From positions 5,571,501 to 5,635,500 of the forward strand of contig CP126194.1 of assembly GCA_030272155.1 (NCBI GenBank): a stretch of 64,000 nt of DNA, in the 5' to 3' direction. The translations under genes and the position numbers were made by a program. This document shows positions 33,218-45,171 of this stretch, one piece after another. The first letter of the stretch is position 1, and every line of letters starts with the position of its first letter. Source of the stretch: Tetradesmus obliquus (Eukaryota; Chlorophyta; Chlorophyceae; Sphaeropleales; Scenedesmaceae). Under the pieces are notes generated by a model that worked only from the letters and a program-made list of their open reading frames with translations, was not told the DNA's origin and ran no database searches.

Positions 33218-36034
33218 GGATGAGGTGGCCAAGGTGGGCCTGTCCCGCTACAGCAAGGTGTCGCGCAGCGCGTTTGGGCTCAACGGCAAGAAGCGCATCG
33301 CGGTGCTGCGCGCAGGAGGCGCCATCCTGGGTGAGCGCGCGGCGCTGCTGCGCTGTGGCAGAACAGCAACCTTCTTGGCCTTGTATTGCGCAGAACCGGA
33401 GATGAGTATAGTGTGTCTCATCCTGCATCTCGCTTCTGCGTGCGGCCTTGGCAATCCTGTGGGTATGTGAAGGAGCAGGCAGCGGGCCTGTGACCGAGCT
33501 ATTGCTGAATGTCGCACTTGTGTGTTATGTGTCTGCCCGTCCGCAGGCAAGGCGTCTGGCGTGGCCTCTGGCAGCATCACCCCGGAGGGCATCATCCCTA
33601 AGCTGCGGGCCCTGGCCAAGAACAAGAAGATTGCAGGTGGGTGTGGCACTGCTGTTGTTCAGACTGGCAGAGTGAATTGTGGGGTCTGCTGGTTGTTGGA
33701 CCGGCAGGATGGGGTGGAAGGTATTAGCTGGCTAGCTTGCTGCTGTGTGTGTGCTGCAATCGTGGGAAGCAGTGAGGGCTGATGGAAGGTGTTGGTCAGC
33801 AAAGCACCGTAATTTTTTGTCACGTGATGCAGATACATGCTTTCTGCGCCATTTGCGCAGTGCGGCTTCTGCTGCAGCAGCTGCTGCTGCTCCTGCTGCT
33901 GCTCAAAGGGCTCTTGAAATTTGCTGCCCATATCTTCTGTCTGCACTGCAGGCGTGGTGCTGCGGGTGGACTCCCCTGGTGGTGATGCGCTGGCGTCAGA
34001 CCTGATGTGGCGTGAGATCCAGAAGCTGGCTGAGAAGAAGCCAGTGGTGGCCTGTATGGGTGATGTGGCGGCCAGCGGCGGCTACTACATGAGCATGGCG
34101 GCACAGGTGGGCGGCGCAGCGGTCACACAGTTTGTCTAGGTGCTGCGGCCTTGGCTGTGGCGCTGCTGGTGGTGCTGCTGGGAGGCCGCTGTATGCATCC
34201 TTGCTCTAGTACATCCGGCAGCCACGATCATGTATCAAGACTTGCGAAAGGTGCTTGCGCAGGAAGCACCATGGTGTGTTGCACTTGTTGCTTGTTGTTG
34301 TGGCAACTGCTGGATGCTTGTTGTTGCAGCAATTGCTGGATCATTGTGTTGCACCCGTTTGCTGCGCACTGCAGGCCATCGTGGCGCAGCCGCTGACGGT
34401 GACCGGCTCCATCGGCGTTGTCACTGGCAAGTTCAACCTGGCTGAGCTGTACGAGCGCGTGGGCTACGCCAAGACGCTGCTGTCACGCGGCAAGTTTGCA
34501 GAGTTCCTTGCGGCGGACAACAGGTGAGGCGGTGTTGCGCTGCATGTAACTCGTGAGTGAAGCTTGTGCATCGCTTGTTGTATCGCTTGATGCGAGTGGT
34601 GGCACATCCATGCAGCAGGAGCAGTTGCAGTAACTTGTCGCATGCTTGGCAGCAGCTGGCTAATCATGTATAAGAACGAATCTACCCAGCCCCCGAGTCC
34701 TCACGGACCGCAGTGGATACGAAATCGCGCATTCAAGCAAAGCTGAGCCAGAAGACCTCTCGTTTTAAGTCTGATGTGCTGTGCACCTGGCCTCTGCCGC
34801 TGCAGGTCGTTTAATGAGGAGGAGGCCTCGCTGTTTGAGGAGTCTGCGCAGTTTGCGTACCGCTCCTTCAGGGACAAGGCGGCAGCCAGCAGGAAGATGC
34901 CCGTGGAGGACATGCAGGTGCGGCGCCGGCGGCCACTGGCTGGCAGCGAAGCAACTGCGCGCGGGAATTATGAAACGAGTTTCACTGTATGTTCCACTTG
35001 TTCTGCACTGTGACTGAAAAGGACAGCTATGGGTGATTTCTACAACATCAGCTAGCTGATGCATACACTTGTTGTGTGTACATTGCACGTCCGTACGCTG
35101 AGTGGTGTCGACCCCTGTGCTGTGCCTGGCTTGGTGTGCGCTGCAGGCTGTGGCGCAGGGCCGCGTGTGGACGGGCCAGCGCGCGCAGCAGCGGCAGCTG
35201 GTGGACGTGCTAGGGGGGCTGCATGAGGCAGTGGCGTTGGTGAAGCAGGCGGCTGGCATTGAGCAGGGCGAGAAGGTGACGCTGCTGGAGGTGTCCCGCT
35301 CACAGACCAGCCCGCTCAAGCTGCTGGGTGAGTGGCAGGGTTGTGGCAAAGGTTGAAGTAGGTTGCAATGGAAATGGTTGTTCATAGGCAGAGGGGTGGT
35401 GAAGTCGTGGAGGAAGGTCGGTGATGGATGAGTCCGGGCACTGAAGTCGCTGCTGACATGTGGACATTGTGGTGCATCTGCAGCTCTTGATGGTGATGTG
35501 CTGCGAAGCAACTGCTGTAGGTCATTTCTTGCAGTCATGGTCAAGCACGCCTGGTCAAGCACGCCTGTCAGCAGCTACTGTATTTTCAGTCAGGATGCTG
35601 AGCTGGTGTCGGCTCTTCTTTCATGTTTCATCTGCAACGCAGGTGGTGGGGCCAACGTGCTGGCTGGGCTGGCTGCCCTTGGCAGTCTGGCGCAGGGCGG
35701 CACCCCAAGCGCAGCATTCAGCCAAGCTCTAGGCGCAGCAGTCCTGCAGCAGGCGGCTGGCTCGCTGCTGCCAGGCATGCTGCCAAATGGTCTCACCGCA
35801 GCTGCCGGCCTGCAGCTGCTGCAGCAGGTGTCTGCAGGGCAGTCGCTGTGCTACATGACAGAGGTGGATGCGTCCAGTCTGGTGTCAGCGGGAGGTGTTG
35901 CTGTTGGCGCTGGTGCTGCTGGTGCTGCTGCTGGTGGCCTGAGCAGTGGGTTGGGTGGGCTGTTTGAAGATGAGGAGGCGGTAATGCAGGCCCTGTTCAT
36001 GCAGCTAGAAGAGGCGTTTGAGCAGTTGCTGTGA
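30586..36034 (+). CDS. SPPA: Signal peptide peptidase SppA / protease IV, chloroplast type
   Basis: Serine-lysine protease of family S49; in plants SppA is a thylakoid-bound, light-induced enzyme. Thirteen exons close in phase to 773 residues: 30586-30616, 30912-31393, 31584-31691, 31982-32162, 32383-32582, 32882-33007, 33216-33330, 33547-33636, 33952-34106, 34375-34523, 34806-34917, 35147-35327 and 35643-36034. A Ser/Ala-rich transit region leads into [20 protein letters not shown]. The first half carries the general-base Lys at about 291 in [16 protein letters not shown]. The second half carries [16 protein letters not shown] and the nucleophile Ser at about 486 in [15 protein letters not shown]. 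The spacing of about 195 resembles E. coli SppA (Lys209, Ser409). After the usual end, a Gly/Ala-rich region of about 130 residues is added, ending in an acidic helix ([18 protein letters not shown]). Confidence 0.93.
33178..33212. repeat. (CTG)n tract directly before an SppA acceptor
   Basis: About eleven CTG units run into the CCAG acceptor of SppA exon 33216-33330, taking the place of a normal pyrimidine tract. Confidence 0.85.
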
Positions 36035-37991
36035 ATCACGCACGTCATGTTGTGCCGTCGCCGTGAGTGTGAAGGAGTGTGAAGCATTGCACAGCTAACA
36101 CACTAGACGCGTCAGACAGAGACACTGATGCATCAGCTGTGGTGTGGCACGTGGAATGGCAGTGACCAAGTGGAATTTGGTGAGTCAGTTCCCGGACCAA
36201 TGTTAATGAAGAGGTTGCAACGATTGATCACTGTACTTGAATGGCCAGCTGAAATAGAGCTGGAATGATCGCGGTGCGTTGCACCATTGGCACATACGTT
36301 TTGTGCATTTATCATGTTTATAAGCAAGTTGCATACCTCAACAATCCAGATGTTGTATCGGCACATTGTTCTGGCAAGCTCATGCTGCTTTTCAAGAGCA
36401 AGTTGCTTGTGGGTGCTGGTAGGTTGCATCACACAGCAGAAGTTGTGCATGTTCCTGGCGCCTCTTAGTGTAGTATTAGGCACACTGTGCAATGTGTTGT
36501 TTCCCGTTATGCAAGGCGAGGATTTTCTGCCAGTGAAGTTGCTTGCTGTGGGGGTTGCGGTAACAATGAGTCTGATGACGTGGCTCTGGCTTGCAAGCTG
36601 ATCGTGGAGATGGGTTGGTGTGACTGCCAGACTGTCAACCTCTTTGGGTATGTAAAATGATGAATTCTATACAAAGCCAAGGTATGTATGAGGGGTGTGA
36701 AGTTGCAACTTCTGTCGGGGCAGCGTACCACATGCATGTTGAAAAGCGTAGTGAGGGTTGCAATACAGACATAGTTTGCACAAACTGCAGCCTGCACCGG
36801 GTGCATGGAGGAGAACTGTACCATGTACTACCAGCGCTGCTCGAGTTGACATATCTGTTGCACAGTTGATGAATGCCTTGACCTGTGCCTGCACTAGAAC
36901 CCTGGCGACTGCGTCAAAGTTCAGCATATCTGGGCACAACCGCTGTTATATCCGTCCACAAGCAGTGATACGCAGCCTCTGCCAGCGCACCTCCGCCATA
37001 CTATGACAGCAACCAACCCTGCATGTGCATGACATGTCGACCTCCAGACTTGCAATCACCTCCCACCCACACGCACACATGCTGTGACTTGCGTAGTACA
37101 GCAGCGCTCAGCACGCTATGTCCACAGCACAAGACACAGGCTGGGTGCCATTGCCAAAGAGCAGAAACATTAACTTCACTGTTAACTTGTGCTGTTATAT
37201 GCAGGCAGCATGCATGTATTCTGATGCATGGCAGACTGCTGTTTGCTGCTCTCCTTTCCTGCATCAAGTGAAACCAACACACAAAGTACACCGCCGTAAA
37301 AGAACACACCCACGACACCCATGCATGCACATGATGATTCTTCAACCAGAGCTACGGTTGCACACATGCCAACTGAACCCCCTTCGCTCTAAATACAGAA
37401 CAGCAGTCATCATGCCAGCTGCTGGCAGCTGAGACAGCTGCACACACACGGCCAAGCATGCTCCCCGCAAACATGTCTGCCACTCGACCCCAGCTGCGCG
37501 CACATGCACGTAATTAAATTCAAACGTTGGGATCGTCATTGGGAGCTGTTATCTCATCACGTTATTGTGTGACTGGCAGTACTGGAGTGGCAAGCACTGC
37601 AGCGGCCTGCCCCTCCCTGCCGGGCTGTAGATCACGGTTTCCAGTCACAGCAGCCTTGTCACGCCGCTGCTGCTATAGATATGCTGCGAAACCATGACGC
37701 CCTGCGTGCAGCACCTGCCGCGCACACATGGTATATGCTGTACTGGATCTGTAACGCCTGTGCTCTCATACACGATGCAGAACTGGCAGCGTGCATCCAC
37801 ATGCACTGGTACAGCCACAAAAAGCTGACATCATTCAAGCAGCTGCTGAGCAGCCATCATGTTGCTTCCAGGGACCCAGGCACAACAAAACTCGCCAAAA
37901 CAAACACCTGCCTGTGACACAAAGCATATGCATACTGGACATATATACGAGGCACCAAATGCCCGGAAGCTGCCGGCAAGCTGGCTGCAGC
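36035..37991. other. SppA 3' region and gene-free spacer
   Basis: About 2 kb between converging genes. A TGTAA at 36651-36655 may end the SppA transcript. I see no supported reading frame and no repeat of note. Confidence 0.45.
36651..36655 (+). terminator. TGTAA polyadenylation signal, SppA gene
   Basis: TGTAA about 620 bases after the SppA stop; no earlier match noticed. Confidence 0.35.
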
Positions 37992-39301
37992 TTACACAGC
38001 CTCAGAGCCGGAGTGTGACCCGGTGTGTGAGCCAGCCACAGAGGCTGGGCGTGAGGGGATTTTGTCGCTGCTCTTCTTGGTGGGCAGCGGCGCTGCATGC
38101 AGCCAGGCACAGCAGGGCAGAGCACAAGCACGCAGGATGAGGTTGAGCTCACGCCAGAACACATTATGTTTTGTGCAGCATGCTGTATACAGCAATCAGC
38201 ATGAAGAAAACACGGCTGGGCATGACACTCCACTGCAGCCATCAACTACCAACCGCCGCCAGCGATGCATGCCTGGACCCCTCTAGCAAATCTGTCGTAT
38301 CCAAATCAGCTCCGGGCCTCACCTTGTGTCGGTGCGGGCGGTGCTGCTGCCTCCTTGAGCGCTGACAGCTGGTCGCGCAGGTCCAGCGCTGCCAGCACTG
38401 CCGTGATGGCGTACAGCACGAACAGCAGGAAGCCCAGCCCCACGGTGCCCTTCCAGGCCAGGCACAGGCTGCTGGCCTTGCAGGCGCCCCAGGCGGCGAT
38501 GCTGGAGCCCATGCTGAGGAAGAAGATAGACCAGATGCCGCTGATGAGCAGGTCAACCAGGCCGGGCAGGTCCCTGGGGAGTGGTAAAAAATGCGGCGGC
38601 AGCACCGGAGTTGAGCAGCAGGCAGTTTAGGGATGAGTGAACCTACTTGAAGAACGGATGAGTCCGATAAGCATGGTGTTGTGCGCTTCCAGGATCACGC
38701 GTCAACAACAAGTGGCTGGTATCAGGAACCAGCTTCAAATCCTATTGTTTCATGCAGGGTTCAGGTATGCTGGCAGATGCTTGCAGCGAACCGTCTGTCA
38801 GGACTAGGCTGTCAGGCTGCTTGTCTGATGCCAGCCATGCGATCCAATGTTTAGCTGGGTGTTGCGGTGCAACTGGGGCACTAAGAGGTAGTGTCATCTG
38901 TGTCCACTCACTCTGCCAGCTTGGGGGTGATGCGGGGTGCAAACAGCAGGAAGGAAGACAGCAGGATGCCGAAGAATGAGATGAAGATCGCAAAGTTGAC
39001 TGACTGCAGGATGGCGTACACCTGGAAGGTGGTTGTCCTGTAGGGAGCCCATGTCTTGGCCCAGTGAGCTGCGCACGCCAGGCAGGCCAGGCAGAACACA
39101 ACCTGCAGGGCAGGGGAGCCCCACCAGTGCCAGGTGTCAGCACGAGTGCCAAACAGTTGCACCCTTGGAGCAACCGACTGCTGCGCCTCAGCTAGAGCAT
39201 CGTGATATATTAAATGAAAGTACCTGCAGCACACGGGCGACGAAGGCCAGGATGGGCCGCGGCCTTGGTGCAGGCTTCGTTGGCTTTGCTGGAGCGTCCA
39301 T
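37992..39301 (-). CDS. Four-helix membrane protein, MARVEL/CASP-like (paralogue 1)
   Basis: Four exons on the minus strand (39224-39301, 38912-39102, 38323-38573, 37992-38092) close to 206 residues. The cytosolic N-terminus is Pro/Lys-rich (MDAPAKPTKPAPRPRP). Four hydrophobic segments follow: VVFCLACLACAAHW, FAIFISFFGILLSSFLLF, LISGIWSIFFLSMGSSIAAW and GFLLFVLYAITAVLAAL. The tail is Ser-rich and charged (KKSSDKIPSRPASVAGSHTG). This M-shaped four-span layout, with small residues and Cys/Trp at helix ends, fits MARVEL-domain proteins. These act in membrane apposition and vesicle traffic in other organisms; the role here is unknown. A paralogue with the same intron positions lies upstream on the same strand. 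Confidence 0.78.
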
Positions 39302-41669
39302 GTCGATCAACGGGTGACACCTGCCCGATAAAGCACCTAGTTGCTAATTAAGGCGGTATATACCGCGTTCAGGCTGGTGAATGGCCTATCACTGCGAGCT
39401 GCGCAGAGCGAGGCACTGACTGTGGATGCTGCCAAGACAGCGCGAGCGGCAACGACCGAGGGGAAGGCACCTGGAAGCAAGAGCAGATTTGAGCTGTACC
39501 AGGTAGACCAGACAGTGCATATCGAGGTGTGATCGACCGCTGTGTATCTCTGGTGTTGTCAGGCGTTGTGGTTAACAGTTAGACGGTCCCAGACTACGTT
39601 TTGCACAACGTATCCAGACCGTATGCCGTCAAATCATCAAACGCTTGAAATTGATTGGACTTGGGGTGTCGCACTCAACCAGATGAAATGTCTCGGCACA
39701 GCTTTCGTGTCTTGCAGGGCAAGCACCTGAAACGACGTGTGTTTGGTTTTTTACATCGTTTTGGGTCAACATGACTCAATTTACGGTGGCAGGCATCATG
39801 CACGTCCGGTAGTTGGCCCTGATCACCAACCCCCCGGTCAGGCTGGGACCTCCACCTGCCGGTGACACGCAGACAGCCTGGACTGGCAGCGCGGCTGCCA
39901 GGCTGCTGCTCGGAAGCTTGCAGTGCAGTACTGGGTGGCATGTATGCCTGGTCAGAGGGTCACCGCAGCCCAACGAAAGGGCACTGGTAGCATCACCACG
40001 CTGGTGAGGACTGCTTCCAGCTTTAGTGCTGCGGACTTGGTTGAGGTCCTGGAACACTGCTTAACCACCAGCACACTTTGCTACACAGCAACACATCAGA
40101 TCCAACTCAGACTCAATCACTGCCCGTGCACACAAGCAGCCACCAGCAGCATTACGTGCCACATTGCAAAACTACAGGCACAACTGCAGCAAGTATGCAC
40201 AAGTGTGCTTGTTTAACCGTATGCCACTGTATGCTGCAGCTTGGTCAAGTGCAAGCAGCTGCACAATGTGCATTGAACCTCACAATAGTGTGTGCACATG
40301 TGGCCGTCACCCGCTGCCAGGCTGGCATACTCAGCAGCAGTAGGCTGCCGCAGAGCGGCTCTGCTCCACTACTAGCGTAGTAGTACTAAGATTGTGTATG
40401 CTGCTGTCAACTTGTTGCTGCCAGTATCATAGCAACACTTGTTCCAATTGCGGACATCTATCAAACCAGCTCCACGCAAACCCACCACCACCAGCAGAAG
40501 CTTGATCATGATGCAGTTGGCCACCCTTTCCAGTAGTGGAGTAGAACGTGCGCTGTCAACAATGCCTACACGCACAGTAATGATGACGTCTGTTTGGGCT
40601 GGCCAGGCAGGTAGAGCATGCCCCGTGCATGCAATGAGTGCAGTTGAATAAACAGAGTACGGTGTAGCAAGTAAAGCTGGCGGCTCGCTCCTGTGAACGA
40701 CACAAGCGCTGCACTTCATCACGGTGATGAGCCTCATCCGAAGTTCGGAACATGGCATGCAGTGCCACCATGTACCGCAGCCGTGGAGTTCTGCCTGGAC
40801 CCTCTGCAAAGCATGAACCAAAGCCCGGTGCTACCGCCAAATTTCGTAGTAGCCACTACATGCAGTTTGAGAAGCAGATGCCATCCGCATGCAGCCAAGC
40901 GCGCAGTGATCCAACACCACATGCCAGTGGTTGGTAGCTCCTGAGCTGGTTGAAATTGAAGCTGTGCCAATGCAAAGTCTTCTGCATGCTGCTGGCTGGT
41001 GCCACTGACAGCTTTGAGCGCATTGACCAGTACATGCTACAAACATGTACTGCTGGTAGCTGTCCCAAGTAACTACGTTGTGCTCTACTCAGCACTAAAG
41101 GTCTACCACCAAATGACTGAGGCAGTTTGTAGAACAGCTGCAGGCAGTGCTGAAGATCCCTACTGTAGTACACCAGAAGCTCAATGTTGACATCAGCCGA
41201 ACATACAACGCTGCATGAATCATTGCCTGGCCCACCTGCAATAGCACAATGCTGCAAGCGTGCATGCCGGACACAGTTGTCCCAGGCACAACAGCAGTTT
41301 TGACACACAACATTGTATGCTCCAAAACCAGAAGCTACCCCCATTGCAGCCAAGCTCAACTGCTCAGGCTGCTATGGCATCAGATCCAAAAACAGAACAC
41401 TAGAACAGTACCTCTATTGCTGTGTTGAAGCCTGTGGAAGGGTGCCCTGAGAGCACGGCTTGCGCCCCCTCGTCACCAATGCACAGGTTGGGTTAGCGAT
41501 CAACACTGCTTCCACATGTTTCTCTATCTAGCTCAGGTTGCTGTACTGCTTGGCAACAACAACTGGTGGCGCAGTTGCCTTCAAGCAGATCAAAAAAGCA
41601 GGCGTCGTCTGCAGCAGATGTCATGCAGCGCTCCTGGCTTCGGTCATGGCCTTGAATTTGGGCCAGGTC
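39302..41669. other. Spacer between the two MARVEL-like paralogues
   Basis: About 2.4 kb. Holds the promoter side of paralogue 1 and the 3' side of paralogue 2. Short frames such as 39341-39532 (plus) and 40856-41359 (minus) show no recognisable motif and no splice partners. No transposon ends seen. Confidence 0.4.
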
Positions 41670-43391
41670 TTAGGCTGCAGTCGGTGCTGCAGTCTGTGCT
41701 GCTGGCTGTGCCGCAGGCTGAGCTGCGGAGGCTGGCTTGGCCACTTGCACCTGGGTGGCTGGTGCAGCTGCAGGGTGCAGCACATGCAGAAGGATTGCAG
41801 ACAATGAGTGTTAGTGCGTTTGGAACGAATATGGTGTATTGCATGCAGCAGAACAGCAGTGTTCGTTACGGCAGCACATAAGCAAGCTAGGCTCTCCGCA
41901 CGGACATTGGCGGCTGTTGCATCAAAAGCAAAGCGCAGGCCAACACGCAGGTGACAAGAGTGCAACATGCGGTTGGCACCACTGTGCCTCTGCTGTGTGC
42001 TGATGCGCTGGGTTACTGAACACTGCAAAGTCCACGCCCTGCTCTGCTCTGCCCAGAGCTGCAAGCTGCAGGCTGCTGGGCTGTGCCTCACCTTTCTTGC
42101 TGGCGCGCCACTCCAGGAAGGCCATCACGGCGCTTGCCGCGTACAGCACAAAGTTGATGAAGCCGCAGGCAACCACAGCGTCCCAGGTGCTGTACATGCA
42201 CATGCAGTCAACGCGGCCAGCAGCAAGCACGCCAGTTTCTGTATGTATGTCATACACAGCGCCAGCCATCTACACTACCCAGCTGACTAGAGTGACAATG
42301 ACTAGGCGGCACACTGCTGAGTCTAGATATAGTTGACCGTGCGCTGATTGGTGTGCTGCATGCCACACACAGGGCTGAGCCCTGTCGTCACAACCCAAGC
42401 ATGCATGTGGCTGCAGGAAACACACGGCACTCACCCGCACAGCACCTGGGGGTTCATCAGCGCGCTGCCCAGCACACTGCCCAGCAGCTGGCGGCGTGTC
42501 ACCCCAACAACGCCAGCCGCAGCCGGTGCTGCCTTGCGGCCCAGAGCCACGCGCAGCGCCTCGCTGCGCCCCTGGTGCAGCAGGTGCCTCGCACCACCAA
42601 CAGTAAGCCCACCCAACTGGTTGGCCAGGTCGTTGAATGCAGTAGTAGCCAGTGACAGGTCAGTGGTGCTGAGGGTTCCGCCATTGGTGCCAGAAGTGAA
42701 GGTGGAGGTGCTGCCGCCACCAAACATGAGAGCCAAGCGCGACATGCTGCCCGCGCCAGCCATGCCGCCTCCTGCAGCGCAGGTGCCGTAGTTGGCGAGG
42801 CTGGCTCCCACAGCGAGGAAGAAGATAGACCAGACTGCACTGATGATGCAGTCAGGTAGGCCTGGCAGCCTGCAGGAAAACAGCAGGTGATGCACGCTTG
42901 TGCTCAAAAACTTACAGACGGCTGCTATGTTTGGCAAGTGTCCAATGTCAATTAGTGCTTGCTGTGCGCTTTCGGTGCGTTATCACATGTCTGTTGGGAA
43001 AGTGCAGGCTGCAGAATGTGGTGTAGTAGCACGCTCACTTACTTTGCCAGCTTCTTGAAGCGAGGAGCGATGCCCAGCAGAACTGACACCAGAAGGCCAG
43101 TTACGCCAGCAAATATGGCGAAAACTAATGGGCCCAAAGCTGACCAGACCTTTGAAAAGGTCAGCCCAAAAGGCAGCACATCCCAGGCAAATGATTGCAA
43201 ACAGTGCCTGTAGGTAAACAAGCAGCAGATGTCGAGTCAACACGGTGGCAAGGGGAACGGCGCGGAAACTCCTGTGTCGTCCATACGCTGCCAGGTCCGC
43301 CACTTCTCAACGCTTTATAGCAGTTTATAAAGTATAAACACACCTGCAGTACACGAGTCACTGTCTTCGCGACGGTCAATGCGGTCGCCAT
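41670..43391 (-). CDS. Four-helix membrane protein, MARVEL/CASP-like (paralogue 2), one-base frame break
   Basis: Five exons on the minus strand: 43344-43391, 43043-43207, 42435-42869, 42092-42189 and 41670-41767. All junction phases agree except inside exon 2, which is one base too long. The break maps to an AAAA run at 43121-43124: upstream the frame reads CLGCAAFWADLFKGL, downstream FAIFAGVTGLLVSVLLGIAP, and both halves match paralogue 1. With that base absent the protein would be 280 residues. Other segments: IISAVWSIFFLAVGASLANY, a Gly/Ser/Thr-rich loop of about 100 residues not present in paralogue 1, FINFVLYAASAVMAFLEW, and an Ala/Gln-rich tail. Either a consensus error or a real disabling indel. 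The intact remaining structure favours a working gene. Confidence 0.7.
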
Positions 43392-45171
43392 GTTGCTCCA
43401 GCGGGGTCAACCTATGAGCGTCTGTTTGATGATCACACCGGAACTGATTGGCAAGCGACTCATCGCCCTACACTGGCGTATGCAGCGAGACAAGGTCGAG
43501 GCGTCATGGTCAGGTTTACGGTATGGTCAGTGTAACAGTCAGCAATGACTCATGCCTCCGACATGGGTATCGGAGTGAACACTGCACTGAAGCCAGCAGA
43601 TCAAGCAGTTAACATGCCACACTGCCACAAAACCCTACGCAGGGGTTGGCGAGACCCATGGATCCCGTGCATTGACAGGGCTGACATGTGCTAGTCAGCT
43701 GTTGCAAGCTCCCAGGCATGGCTTACTCAGAGGTGATTACTGCAACGGGATGCAGACAGCAGGCACAAAGCAGATCGCGTGTCAGCACAATACACACGTG
43801 TGCACATCCTTCCTCCAGCACACCCAGCTGCAAACACCAAGCCAACAGGCAGACCCTGCCGCTGGGAATGCATTTGCTGGGAATCTAGGCACAACCAGGA
43901 TGGCACACCAAAGCAGGCTGAAGCAAGCAAGCACGCTGGTCAACAGCACATACCGGTCATGCACACCAGGGCTACAGGTGCTGCCTGCACACAACAATGT
44001 GCACGCGTGAGCATACTGAAGAAACATTCTTCAGAAACAGGGCACGTATACGAGTGGAGTGGCGTGGCACACGCGACCATGCGCCGCATGCAGCTACAGC
44101 GCAGCAACCCATTGTGCATTAGTGTCGCACGCGATATGTGCACGTCACTGCAGCAAGGCACATGCTGCGACACACAGTAGGTGCACACAAAAACCCTGCC
44201 CCGTATCTGCCTCACCCCACTCTGCAGCCCTGCATGTTCGTTTGAGTGCAGCTGATATGTCATCACCATCGCCGGTGGTGCTCTGCAGCTGTATACTTGG
44301 CCCTAGCAACAGTGAGGTTTAACCGCCCCGCTGTTGTGAACCATCACCACATCTCACGCAGGATGTCACACCACACACAAACTGGCAGGTGTGCACTGGC
44401 ACGCACGGAATACATGTTGGGGGCAAACCATAGATTAGAATAGAGGCATGCATTGGTGTGTGTTTACGAAGGGCAGCACCATTCTGTGTGTGCGAGTGGC
44501 CAACAGCCACCAGCAACGTCCCACATCAGCAGGCTGCTGCTGTTGCAGGGCACAGCTGCAGCATCACACATGCAGCTGCAGAAATCCATCCATTGCACGC
44601 TGTACATGGCCTGCGATGCTGCCAGTACGAAGACGGCGCTGGCGGCGTCAATGTACAGCGCGTGAACGCCAACTGCCGACAGCTGATAGCAAATGCCAGC
44701 AGCAGCGTTTCCTGCCTTATCACATGCAGTTCAACCCCAGCTTCCTGCTCTCTGTAAAAGGCACCAACCACAATGCTTAGTGCGCCCCCTGCATGCTGCC
44801 CTGCAGCGCAGGCAGGCAGGCGCAACCACACGCCGCAATGCATACACACAACAGCGGGCGCTTCTCATACCCCTGTGCCTCAAGCCCATGTTCACCTATT
44901 CAAATGTCTATCTACATACGACATACTCCCACCGTGGTTTCCCCAAAGGCGCCTGCGCGCACCCTCACTCAGCCAATGCGCAGCTGCTGAAGTGCGCGGC
45001 GCTGCAGCCAGCACTGCAGTACGGGTGAGCGCCCTGCAGCTGCAGTGCAGAAACACCAGCCCTGGCAGCCAGCAACAGCAGCCAGTGCGGCTCAGCAGCC
45101 GCAGGCTGCGGCGCTCCTGCTCCAGCCCTGGCAGCAGCAGCAGCTGACGTAGTTGCTGAAGCGGATGTGCC
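43392..45171. other. Spacer upstream of MARVEL-like paralogue 2
   Basis: About 1.8 kb with no supported gene. It contains the promoter side of paralogue 2 and the 3' side of the SCAI gene. Short frames show no motif. Confidence 0.4.

Noticed and set aside
39341..39532. 63-codon frame on the plus strand upstream of MARVEL-like paralogue 1
   Set aside because: Looks moderately protein-like but has no recognisable motif and overlaps the expected promoter; too little support.
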